NCBI RefSeq assembly: GCF_027107535.1
Contig: NZ_CP114283.1
Span: 372,001-436,000 of the forward strand
DNA: 64,000 nt
DNA from: Streptomyces aurantiacus
GTDB lineage: Bacteria > Actinomycetota > Actinomycetes > Streptomycetales > Streptomycetaceae
Direction: 5' to 3'
Shown piece by piece: positions 42,974 to 50,978 of the stretch; positions within the stretch are counted from its first letter, which is position 1, and every line of letters begins with the position of its first letter. A program made the translations under genes and the position numbers. The notes beneath the pieces were generated by a model, which saw nothing but the letters and a program-made list of their open reading frames with translations, did not search any database and was not told the DNA's origin.

Positions 42974-45900
42974 ATGACGCGAGCCGAGCAGCCAACGGCC
43001 CACACTCCGGCCCCCGACAACGCCCTGGTCGCAGACTCACGGGAGCGCGCCGTCCGGGCGCTGTTGCGCGTACCGCAACTGAGGCGGCTGTGGAGCGCCC
43101 AGCTGGTGGGAGGCGTGGGCGACGCCCTCGCACTGCTCGTCCTGGTGTTGCTGGCCCTCCAGACCGCGGTCGCCGAGGGATCCTTCGGAGGCGGCTACCG
43201 CGGAGTGGCCGTCGCCGTGTCGGCGGTCTTCGGGGCACGCATTCTCGCCACCCTGCTCTTCGGGGCGGTCCTCCTCGGCCCGCTCTCCTCCCTCACCGCC
43301 CAGGACGGCCCCCTCGACCGCCGCTGGACCATGGTCGGCGCGGACGGCGTACGGGCCGCGCTGCTGATCATCGCGCCCCTGTGGATCGACTGGACTCCCG
43401 AGAACGCGCTGGCGCTGCTCCTCGTGACGGCGTTCGTGATCGGGGTCGCCGAGCGCTTCTGGACGGTGTGCCGCGAGAGCGCGGCGCCCGCGCTCCTGCC
43501 CGCGCCGCCGCTGGAGGGCGCGACGGTACGGCCGCTGCCCGACCACATGGACGCGCTGCGCCGACTCTCACTGCGTACGGGATTCGTGACCGCGCCCCTC
43601 GCGGCGGCGACGCTCGTCGCCGCCGGGCTCGTCAACAACCTGCTGGGCGCCGGACTCGCGTGGTTCGACCAGCATCAGGCGGCGCTCGCCTCGTACGTCT
43701 CCGCGGGCCTGTTCGCCGCCTCCCTGTCGGTGCTCACCTTCCTCGAACTGCCTGACACACGGACCCCGCGCGCGCGGTCGCCGCTCGAAGGACTGCGCCG
43801 CCCGAAGACAGGTTCGGGCATCGACAAGGGCCGCACCGGGGCCATCCCGCTCCTGGTGCTCGCCTGCGCGGCCGTCGCCGGGGCCGTCGCGGCCGCCGTC
43901 GCGGTGGCCGTGCTGCACGCCAAGGACCTGGGCGGCGGCCCAGTGACGTACGGGCTGCTCGTCCTCGTGCTGACCGGCGGTGTCGTGATCGGCATCCGCA
44001 ACGCCGCGAAACTGCTGCCCTCCCTGTCCCGCCGACGGCTGCTCGCCCTGGCGATCGCCTTCACCGGGATCGCACTGCTCGCCGCCGGGCTCGTCCCGGA
44101 CGGCACCACCGTGCTGCTGATCACCGGCCTCGCGGGCGTCGGCGCGGGCGTCGCCGCGAACACCGGGCACGCGCTGCTCGACCAGGAGGCCGAGGAATAC
44201 CGGCGGACGCGGACGACGGAACACCTGCACGCGGTCGTACGGGTCTTCGTGGCCCTGGGCGTGCTCGCGGCCCCGCTGGTCGCCGCCGCGATAGGGCCGC
44301 ACCGCCTGGAGAACGGCAAGTTCGTGTTCGCGCACGGCGGCGCCGCCTTCACCCTGATGCTGGTCGGCGCGCTCCTGCTGCCGGTCGCAGCGCTGGTCCT
44401 CGCCAAGGCCGACGACCGCTCCGGAGTGCCCCTGCGGCACGACCTGCGGGACGCGCTGCGGGGCGGCGACGATCCGGTGCAGGCGTCCACCGCCTCAGGG
44501 TTCTTCATCGCCCTGGAGGGCGGTGACGGGGCCGGCAAGTCGACCCAGGCCGAGGCGCTCGCGGAGTGGATCCGCGCCAAGGGCCACGAGGTCGTGGTGA
44601 CACGCGAGCCGGGCGCCACCCCCGTTGGCAAGCGGTTGCGGTCGATCCTGCTCGACGTGTCGTCGGCGGGGCTGTCGCACCGCGCGGAGGCGCTGCTGTA
44701 CGCGGCCGACCGCGCGGAGCACGTGGACACCGTGGTGCGGCCCGCGCTGGAGCGGGGCGCGGTCGTGGTCTCGGACCGGTACATCGACTCCTCGGTGGCC
44801 TACCAGGGAGCCGGGCGCGACCTTTCCCCGACCGAGGTCTCCCGCATCAACCGGTGGGCGACCCACGGGCTCGTACCCCATCTGACGGTCCTGCTGGACG
44901 TGGCGCCGGAGACCGCACGCGAGCGGTTCACCGAGGCGCCGGACCGGCTGGAGTCGGAGCCCGCCGAGTTCCACGCGCGCGTGCGGTCCGGTTTCCTGAC
45001 GCTGGCGGCGGCCGATCCGGGCCGCTACCTGGTCGTCGACGCCGGGCAGGAACCCGAGGCCGTCACCACCGTGATCCGGCACCGGCTCGACGTGGTCCTC
45101 CCGCTCTCCGAGGCCGAGATCAAGGCCCAGGAGGAGGCCCGCAGGGCAGCCGAGGAGGAGGCCCGCCGCAAGGCCGAGGAAGAGGCCGCCCGCAAGGCGG
45201 AGGAGGAGCGGCTGGAGCGCGAGCGCCAGGAGCAGCTCGCCCGGCTGCGCGCGGAGGAGGAAGAGCGCAAGCAGCGCGAGCTGGAAGAGGCTCAGCGGCG
45301 CGAGGCCGAGCGGCAGGCGGAGGAGGCGCGGCAGCGCGCGGAGGCCGCACGCGTGCGTGCCGAGCAGGAACAGGCCCGGCAGCTCGCGGAGGAGAAGGCC
45401 CGCGCGGCCGAGGAGGAGCGCCGGCGCAGGCAGGCCGAGGAGGAGGCGCGGCTGCGGGCCGAGGCCGAGGAACGGCGCCTGGAGAAGCAGCGGAAGGCCG
45501 AGGAGGCACTGGTGCGGGCCGAGGAGGCACTGGTGCGGGCCGAGGAGGCCCGGCGGGCGGCGGCTGCCGCGGTCGCGGCTTCCAGCGCGGTGGCCGAGGG
45601 GCCGGCTGCCGGGGTGGCCGGTACCGGCACGGGTGCCGGCGGTGCTTCGGAATCCTCCGGCCCGTCCAGGACTTCCAGGACCTCCAAGACCGCCAGGACC
45701 TCCAAGACCGCCAGGACCTCCCGGGCCTCCAGGACTTCCGGAGGGACTGGTTCCGGTGCGTCGGCGGGTGCGGGCGACCACGAGACCACGGTGTCGACGC
45801 CCCTGGTGACGCCCACGAACGCGTCCGGAGGACCGGCCGACGAGACGGCCGTCCTGCCCCCGGTACCGCCGCGGGGCGCCGGCCCGGACTCCGAGGAGAC

Positions 45901-46387
45901 GACCGTGCTCCCGCAGCCCCCGGCCCCGCAGGGAGCCGCGGACGAGACGGCCGTGCTGCCCCCGGTGGGTCGCGGCCCGGCCGCGGACGAGACGGCGGTA
46001 CTCCCGCCGGTCCGGCAGGATCGCGGCCCGGACGAGACGGCCGTGCTGCCCCCGGTCCGGCCGGAGTCCGGTGCGGACGAGACGGCGGTCCTTCCTCCGG
46101 TCCGGGACGACCGGGACGACCGGGCCGACCGGGACGGCGAGCAGGGGAGCGGGGCCGCGGACCGGGTGCCTCCCGGGTACTTCCGCGACGAGCGGCCGGA
46201 CTCCGGACCCTCCGACGCCCGCACGCGCGAGCTGCCCCAGGTCGACGCGGAGGGTACGCCCAGGCGACGCCCCCGTTCGGACTGGGCGGAGGAGACCCCG
46301 CTGGACGATCTGCCGACGCTGGCCGACGAGTTGCTGGGCCGACGCGAGGGCGACGAGCCGGACGAGGGGCGCGGGCGGCGGCGCTGA
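42974..46387 (+). CDS. tmk: MFS-like transporter fused to thymidylate kinase, with coiled coil and repeats
   Basis: This 1137-residue four-part protein starts with residues 1 to about 480, an MFS-like membrane domain with about 12 helices. Residues about 508-712 are a complete dTMP kinase: P-loop GGDGAGKST (516-524), DR-Y motif in SDRYIDSSVAYQG, and a lid Arg in RERFTEAPDRLE. It phosphorylates dTMP to dTDP. Residues about 716-866 are an Ala/Glu/Arg coiled coil. The rest is low complexity: Ser/Thr/Arg repeats, then at least five ETAVLPP units and a polar tail. Membrane-fused Tmk is a Streptomyces feature. The ATG at 42974 is unambiguous, and holB follows as in many bacteria. Confidence 0.93.
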   Translation: MTRAEQPTAHTPAPDNALVADSRERAVRALLRVPQLRRLWSAQLVGGVGDALALLVLVLLALQTAVAEGSFGGGYRGVAVAVSAVFGARILATLLFGAVLLGPLSSLTAQDGPLDRRWTMVGADGVRAALLIIAPLWIDWTPENALALLLVTAFVIGVAERFWTVCRESAAPALLPAPPLEGATVRPLPDHMDALRRLSLRTGFVTAPLAAATLVAAGLVNNLLGAGLAWFDQHQAALASYVSAGLFAASLSVLTFLELPDTRTPRARSPLEGLRRPKTGSGIDKGRTGAIPLLVLACAAVAGAVAAAVAVAVLHAKDLGGGPVTYGLLVLVLTGGVVIGIRNAAKLLPSLSRRRLLALAIAFTGIALLAAGLVPDGTTVLLITGLAGVGAGVAANTGHALLDQEAEEYRRTRTTEHLHAVVRVFVALGVLAAPLVAAAIGPHRLENGKFVFAHGGAAFTLMLVGALLLPVAALVLAKADDRSGVPLRHDLRDALRGGDDPVQASTASGFFIALEGGDGAGKSTQAEALAEWIRAKGHEVVVTREPGATPVGKRLRSILLDVSSAGLSHRAEALLYAADRAEHVDTVVRPALERGAVVVSDRYIDSSVAYQGAGRDLSPTEVSRINRWATHGLVPHLTVLLDVAPETARERFTEAPDRLESEPAEFHARVRSGFLTLAAADPGRYLVVDAGQEPEAVTTVIRHRLDVVLPLSEAEIKAQEEARRAAEEEARRKAEEEAARKAEEERLERERQEQLARLRAEEEERKQRELEEAQRREAERQAEEARQRAEAARVRAEQEQARQLAEEKARAAEEERRRRQAEEEARLRAEAEERRLEKQRKAEEALVRAEEALVRAEEARRAAAAAVAASSAVAEGPAAGVAGTGTGAGGASESSGPSRTSRTSKTARTSKTARTSRASRTSGGTGSGASAGAGDHETTVSTPLVTPTNASGGPADETAVLPPVPPRGAGPDSEETTVLPQPPAPQGAADETAVLPPVGRGPAADETAVLPPVRQDRGPDETAVLPPVRPESGADETAVLPPVRDDRDDRADRDGEQGSGAADRVPPGYFRDERPDSGPSDARTRELPQVDAEGTPRRRPRSDWAEETPLDDLPTLADELLGRREGDEPDEGRGRRR

Positions 46388-46711
46388 CCTTGGGCGCCGG
46401 CGCCGACAGCGGGCGCCGGCGCCGACGTCGGATGGCGGCGCCGGCATGGAGCGGCGGTGCCGACGCCGGGTGGTCGTGCCGACGCCGGGTGGCGGCGCCG
46501 ATCCGGCTCTGCTGTGGTCACCTCGGCAGGGTTGCGCCGACGCGGTCCGGTGTCGGCCTCCCGCGCCGGTCCGGTCGGGGGCGCCCCGCCGCTGCCCGGG
46601 CCTCTTCGCCCGTCGGTGCCCCGTCGCACGGGCACCGACGGATCTCGTTGTCAGTCCCCTCCCGCACAATGGACGCGGCAGGGCACAGGTGTGACGAAAG
46701 GGCGGCACCCC
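46388..46711. other. Intergenic tmk-holB region with GC-rich direct repeats
   Basis: The 16-mer GGGCGCCGGCGCCGAC occurs at 46392-46407 and 46411-46426. The 17-mer GTGCCGACGCCGGGTGG occurs at 46457-46473 and 46476-46492. No gene is evident in these 324 bases. The repeats look like a slipped-strand expansion region. Confidence 0.55.
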
Positions 46712-47917
46712 ATGACCGTATGGGACGACCTGGTGGGCCAGGAGAAGGTGAGCGCGCAGCTCTCGGCCGCCGCGCGGGACGCCGACGCCCTGGTCACCGC
46801 GGTCGCGGCCGCCACCCCGGTGCCCGAGGCCTCGAAGATGACGCACGCCTGGCTCTTCACGGGCCCGCCGGGATCGGGCCGTTCCACCGCGGCGCGTGCC
46901 TTCGCGGCGGCCCTCCAGTGCGTGAGCCCCGACCGCGCACTCGGCGGCGTCCCCGGCTGCGGCTTCTGCGACGGCTGTCACACGAGCCTCATCGGCACCC
47001 ACGCGGACGTGCAGATCATCCGCACCGACCTGCTCTCCATCGGTGTGAAGGAGACCCGCGACCTCGTTCGCCGCGCCCAGCTGTCGCCCGCTGTCGGCCG
47101 CTGGCAGGTCATCGTCCTGGAGGACGCCGACCGCCTCACCGAAGGCGCGGGCAACGTGCTGCTGAAGGCCGTGGAAGAGCCCGCCCCCCGTACGGTCTGG
47201 CTCCTGTGCGCGCCCTCCCTGGAGGACGTGCTGCCCACGATCCGCTCCCGGTGCCGCCACCTCACCCTGCGGACGCCCCCGGTGGCCGCGGTCGCCGACG
47301 TCCTCGTGCGCCGCGACGGCATCGAGCCGGATGTCGCGGCCGTCGTGGCCCGCGCCACCCAGGGCCACATCGGACGGGCCCGCCGCCTCGCCACGGACGA
47401 GCGGGCCCGCGCCCGCCGCGCCGCCGTCCTCAAGCTGCCGCTTCGCGTCGGCGACGTGGGCGGTTGTCTCAGGGCGGCCCAGGAGCTGATCGACGCGGCC
47501 TCCGAGGATGCCAGACAGGTCGCGGAGGAGACCGATGTCAAGGAGACCGAGGACATGAAGGCGGCCCTCGGCGCGGCCCAGGGCGGCCGTATGCCGCGCG
47601 GCACCGCGGGCGTGATGAAGGAGCTGGAGGACAAGCAGAAGCGCCGCAGGACGCGTACGCAGCGCGACAGCCTGGACCTGGCCCTGATCGACCTCACGGC
47701 CTTCTACCGCGACGTGCTCGCCCTCCAGTTCGGCACACACCTCGCCCTTGCCAACACGGACATGCAGGACACCCTGGACCGACTGGCGCGCGGGTCGTCG
47801 CCCGAGAACACCCTGCGCCGGATAGAGGCGATCGCCGCCTGCCGCGAGGCCCTGGACCGGAATGCGGCGCCGCTGCTCGCGGTGGAGGCCATGACGATGG
47901 CGTTGCGGGCGGGCTGA
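46712..47917 (+). CDS. holB: DNA polymerase III subunit delta'
   Basis: This 401-residue clamp-loader subunit has the AAA+ fold of HolB. The P-loop reads GPPGSGRST (51-59) with Arg57 where DnaX has the active lysine, consistent with delta' being a non-ATPase. A zinc module with four cysteines (CVSP... CGFCDGC) follows, and the SRC arginine-finger motif is in TIRSRCRH. It works with DnaX and HolA to load the sliding clamp. The ATG at 46712 follows GAAAGGG. tmk-holB is the usual gene order. Confidence 0.93.
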   Translation: MTVWDDLVGQEKVSAQLSAAARDADALVTAVAAATPVPEASKMTHAWLFTGPPGSGRSTAARAFAAALQCVSPDRALGGVPGCGFCDGCHTSLIGTHADVQIIRTDLLSIGVKETRDLVRRAQLSPAVGRWQVIVLEDADRLTEGAGNVLLKAVEEPAPRTVWLLCAPSLEDVLPTIRSRCRHLTLRTPPVAAVADVLVRRDGIEPDVAAVVARATQGHIGRARRLATDERARARRAAVLKLPLRVGDVGGCLRAAQELIDAASEDARQVAEETDVKETEDMKAALGAAQGGRMPRGTAGVMKELEDKQKRRRTRTQRDSLDLALIDLTAFYRDVLALQFGTHLALANTDMQDTLDRLARGSSPENTLRRIEAIAACREALDRNAAPLLAVEAMTMALRAG

Positions 47918-48028
47918 CGGCGGACCGGCTCGGGCTGTCCCGGCCGGCGGTCGCCGGTCCGTGAGTTGACGCCGTCACTCGTACGAGGCGCGCTTGCAAC
48001 TCTTAGCGATCGTGTCGTCGCGCAGGGT

Positions 48029-48040
48029 TACGCTCGCTCG
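48029..48040 (+). promoter_or_regulatory. Candidate -10 for leaderless peptidase gene
   Basis: TACGCT at 48029-48034 lies six bases before the ATG at 48041, and no ribosome binding site is present. Confidence 0.45.
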
Positions 48041-49642
48041 ATGGACACCAGGCGCCGGCCCGGGGCATCCCGGGCCCACCGATCCCTTCGCGCGTGCGGC
48101 ACGCTGGTCGCCGTTGCCGCACTGCTCGTCTCCGCCTGCTCCGCGGGGAGTTCGACGAGTTCCGCCAGCCCGGCCGGGGCGGGCGCGCTGCGCGCGCTGC
48201 CCGAGGTCACCCCGTCCGAACTGACGTCGCACTACGGGCAGCGGCCGACCTGGCGCTCGTGCGGCGCCCCCGGCTTCGAGTGCGCCACGGTGAAGGCACC
48301 GCTCGACTACGCCGAACCGGCCAAGGGCGACATCAGGCTGGCCGTGGCCCGCAAGAAGGCGACCGGACCGGGCAAGCGGCTCGGCTCGCTGCTGGTCAAC
48401 CCGGGCGGGCCGGGCGGATCGGCGGTCGACTACCTCGAGGCGTACGCCGGCATCGGCTACCCGGCGAAGGTGCGCGCCCGTTACGACATGGTCGCGGTGG
48501 ACCCGCGGGGCGTGGCCGGCAGCGAGCCCGTCGAATGCCTCACCGGGCGGCGGATGGACGCGTACACGCAGACGGACACGACCCCCGACGACGCGCGCGA
48601 GACCACTGAACTGGTCGACGCCTTCAAGGAATTCGCGGAGGGCTGCGGACAGCGGTCGGCGAACCTGCTGCGCCACGTGTCCACGGTCGAGACGGCCCGC
48701 GACATGGACCTCGTACGGGCCGTCCTGGGCGACGACAAACTGACGTACGTCGGTGCCTCGTACGGCACGTTCCTCGGGGCGACCTACGCGGGCCTGTATC
48801 CGGAGCGGGTGGGCCGGCTGGTCCTGGACGGCGCGCTGGACCCGTCCCTGTCCGCCCGGCAGCTGAACCAGGACCAGACGGCCGGCTTCGAGACGGCCTT
48901 CCAGTCCTTCGCGAAGGACTGCGTACGCGAGCCGGACTGCCCGCTGGGCGGGGCGAAGACGTCGCCGGACCAGGTCGGCAGGAACCTGAAGGCCTTCTTC
49001 CGGCAGCTGGACTCCGCACCCATCGACGCGGGCGACGCGGACGGCCGCAAGGTCGGTGAGGCACTGGCCACGACGGGCGTCATCGCCGCGATGTACGACG
49101 AGGGGGCCTGGCCGCAGCTGCGGGAGGCCCTCACCATGGCCATGCAGGACAAGGACGGCGCGGGCCTGCTCGTCCTGTCCGACAGCTACTACGACCGGGA
49201 CGCCGACGGTCAGTACGCGAACCTGATGTTTGCCAACGCGGCGGTCAACTGCCTGGACCTGCCCGCCGCCTTCGCTTCCCCCGAAGAGGTCGAGGCGGGC
49301 CTCCCCGCCTTCGAGAAGGCCTCCCCGGTCTTCGGCGTGGGCCTCGCCTGGGCTTCCCTGAACTGCGCCTACTGGCCCGTGAAGGCAACCGGCGAGGCGC
49401 ACCGCATCGAGGCGAAGGGCTCCGCGCCCATCGTCGTGGTCGGCACCACCCGCGACCCGGCGACCCCGTACTCGTGGGCGCAGGCGCTCGCCGCCCAGCT
49501 CTCCTCGGGAACGCTCCTCACCTACGACGGCGACGGCCACACGGCGTACGGACGCGGCAGCGCGTGCATCGACTCCGCGATCAATCTCTACCTCATCGAG
49601 GGCACCCCGCCACAGAACGGAAAGCGCTGCTCAGCGACCTGA
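48041..49642 (+). CDS. Tripeptidyl aminopeptidase-like secreted lipoprotein (SlpD/E-like)
   Basis: This 533-residue alpha/beta hydrolase has a lipoprotein signal peptide with lipobox LVSAC (Cys33). The family motif NPGGPGGS forms the oxyanion region. The catalytic triad is Ser240 in GASYG, Asp472 in TRDPATP and His500 in GDGHTAYG. A TAP-like C-terminal domain is present. Streptomyces Slp/Tap enzymes remove tripeptides from N-termini of secreted proteins and are mycelium-associated. The downstream ATG at 48041 is used in preference to the ATG at 47966 because the signal peptide starts there. A 15-bp terminator follows. Confidence 0.9.
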   Translation: MDTRRRPGASRAHRSLRACGTLVAVAALLVSACSAGSSTSSASPAGAGALRALPEVTPSELTSHYGQRPTWRSCGAPGFECATVKAPLDYAEPAKGDIRLAVARKKATGPGKRLGSLLVNPGGPGGSAVDYLEAYAGIGYPAKVRARYDMVAVDPRGVAGSEPVECLTGRRMDAYTQTDTTPDDARETTELVDAFKEFAEGCGQRSANLLRHVSTVETARDMDLVRAVLGDDKLTYVGASYGTFLGATYAGLYPERVGRLVLDGALDPSLSARQLNQDQTAGFETAFQSFAKDCVREPDCPLGGAKTSPDQVGRNLKAFFRQLDSAPIDAGDADGRKVGEALATTGVIAAMYDEGAWPQLREALTMAMQDKDGAGLLVLSDSYYDRDADGQYANLMFANAAVNCLDLPAAFASPEEVEAGLPAFEKASPVFGVGLAWASLNCAYWPVKATGEAHRIEAKGSAPIVVVGTTRDPATPYSWAQALAAQLSSGTLLTYDGDGHTAYGRGSACIDSAINLYLIEGTPPQNGKRCSAT

Positions 49643-49652
49643 TCGCCGGGCT

Positions 49653-49691
49653 CCGGCAGGCCCGTCGCCAGGTCGCCGACGGGCCTGCCGG
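49653..49691 (+). terminator. Terminator after peptidase gene
   Basis: A perfect 15-bp stem pairs 49653-49667 with 49677-49691 around a nine-base loop, ten bases after the stop. Confidence 0.88.
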
Positions 49692-49709
49692 GGGTGCGTC
49701 CGGAGCGGG

Positions 49710-49739
49710 TTCGGAGCACCCCCGGAAACTGTGTAGACT
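49710..49739 (+). promoter_or_regulatory. tRNA-Thr promoter
   Basis: TTCGGA (49710-49715) and TAGACT (49734-49739) are 18 bases apart and lie 38 bases before the mature tRNA. Confidence 0.55.
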
Positions 49740-49777
49740 TACCGGCGTTGCCGATCGCACCATAGTTCCGGCAGCGC

Positions 49778-49851
49778 GCCGCCTTAGCTCAGATGGCCAG
49801 AGCAACGCACTCGTAATGCGTAGGTCTCGGGTTCGAATCCCGAAGGCGGCT
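49778..49851 (+). tRNA. tRNA-Thr (anticodon CGT)
   Basis: A full cloverleaf is visible. The acceptor stem pairs GCCGCCT (49778-49784) with AGGCGGC (49844-49850), discriminator T49851. The anticodon stem pairs ACGCA with TGCGT around CTCGTAA, giving anticodon CGT at 49812-49814, which reads ACG (Thr). The T arm is CTCGG-GTTCGAAT-CCCGA. CCA is not encoded. No integrase or duplicated 3' end is nearby. Confidence 0.95.
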
Positions 49852-49855
49852 CTGT

Positions 49856-49900
49856 AAAAGCCTCAGGACTCACTCGCCGTGACCTGGGGCTTTTGCTTTT
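49856..49900 (+). terminator. tRNA terminator
   Basis: AAAAGCCTCAGG (49856-49867) pairs with CCTGGGGCTTTT (49883-49894), followed by GCTTTTTT. This is a rare classical terminator with a T tract. Confidence 0.88.
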
Positions 49901-49940
49901 TTCGGGGCGGGTCGCCGTGTGGGGTGCGTGGCGCGGAGGG

Positions 49941-50825
49941 TCAGGTGGTCGTGTCGCGCAGTGCGTCCCGCAGTTTCAGGGCCGCCGGCAGTGGGGTGGC
50001 GGGCAGTGCCAGGTGGACCGTTCGGCGTAGTGCGGGGTCGTCGAGGCGGCACAGGATGACTTCGGCCGGGACCGCCCACGCTGCCAGTGAGGGGACGAGG
50101 GCCACTCCGAGTCCGGCGGCCGCGTAGCCGAACTTGCCGGTCCACTCCGCGATTCTGATGATCTTTCTCGGGGTGAAGCCGGCCCGTGCGCAGGCGTCGG
50201 CGAGCATCGTGGGGCGGTCGCCGTACGCGTCCTGGATCCAGGCCTCGTCGCGCAGGTCGTGCAGGCCGATCGCCCCGGATCCCGCCAGGGGATGGTCGCG
50301 GCGGAGGGCGACGAGCAACTCGTCCTCCAGCAGTACCGCCGTCGTGATGCCGTCGGCCGACGGCAGGCCGGACGGGTAGTCGCTGACCACGGCGAGGTCC
50401 AGCGCGCCTTCCGTGAGATGCCGCATCAGTGTGCCGCTCCGTCCCTCGACCGAGACGATCTCGACATCCGGGCTGGTGTGCCTGAACCGGCGCAGGGCCT
50501 CGGGGACCAACGAGATGTTCGCCGTCGCGAAGGCTCCCACGCGCAGCATGCCGCCGTGGCCCGCGTGGATCACGGTCAGCTCGTGTTCCGCGCGTGACAG
50601 CCGTTCCAGCACGTCCACGGCGTGGCGGTGCAGCGCTCGGCCGGAGGGGTTCAGTCGTACGCCCCTGGGGAGCCGTTCGAACAGAGGGCCGCCCGCCTGC
50701 TGTTCCAGTGCGGCGATCCGCCGGGACACCGCGGACTGCGTGTAGTTGAGCCTGGTCGCGGCCCCGGTGAAGGACCCGGTCTCGGCCACGGTCACGAGCA
50801 GGCGCAGCGCGTCGGTCTCGAACAC
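49941..50825 (-). CDS. LysR-family transcriptional regulator
   Basis: This 294-residue regulator has an N-terminal winged helix (TGSFTGAATRLNYTQSAVSRRIAALEQQ, about 14-41) and a periplasmic-binding-protein-like effector domain (about 88-290). The GTG at 50823-50825 is chosen because GGGAAGGA is upstream; an upstream in-frame ATG at 50858 adds only 11 residues without a binding site. It is divergent from an M20 peptidase gene, with palindromic sequences between them, so the usual pattern of a LysR protein controlling its divergent neighbour fits. The effector is unknown. Confidence 0.9.
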   Translation of the reverse strand: MFETDALRLLVTVAETGSFTGAATRLNYTQSAVSRRIAALEQQAGGPLFERLPRGVRLNPSGRALHRHAVDVLERLSRAEHELTVIHAGHGGMLRVGAFATANISLVPEALRRFRHTSPDVEIVSVEGRSGTLMRHLTEGALDLAVVSDYPSGLPSADGITTAVLLEDELLVALRRDHPLAGSGAIGLHDLRDEAWIQDAYGDRPTMLADACARAGFTPRKIIRIAEWTGKFGYAAAGLGVALVPSLAAWAVPAEVILCRLDDPALRRTVHLALPATPLPAALKLRDALRDTTT

Positions 50826-50853
50826 GTTCCTTCCCCCCTGTGTGCTCCCTCTG

Positions 50854-50908
50854 CGCATGCAGGCAGGGCACTGCCCAGACGCATGCGTTCAGTGCATGGA
50901 TTCCATGC
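50854..50908. promoter_or_regulatory. Palindromic operator cluster between lysR-type and M20 genes
   Basis: GCATGGA-T-TCCATGC (50894-50908) is a perfect palindrome. GGGCA-C-TGCCC (50866-50876) is flanked by CGCATGC and GCATGCG (50854-50887). The first has the T-N11-A form of a LysR site. Confidence 0.5.
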
Positions 50909-50978
50909 GATCCAGTCGCTGGTGGAATGCCTTGTGGCCCCATACCGTCTCATGACATCGCCGATCCGAGGGGGAACC

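Noticed and set aside
45668..45735. Repeats in tmk as a CRISPR-like array
   Set aside because: Units are short, directly adjacent and in a reading frame; no spacers.
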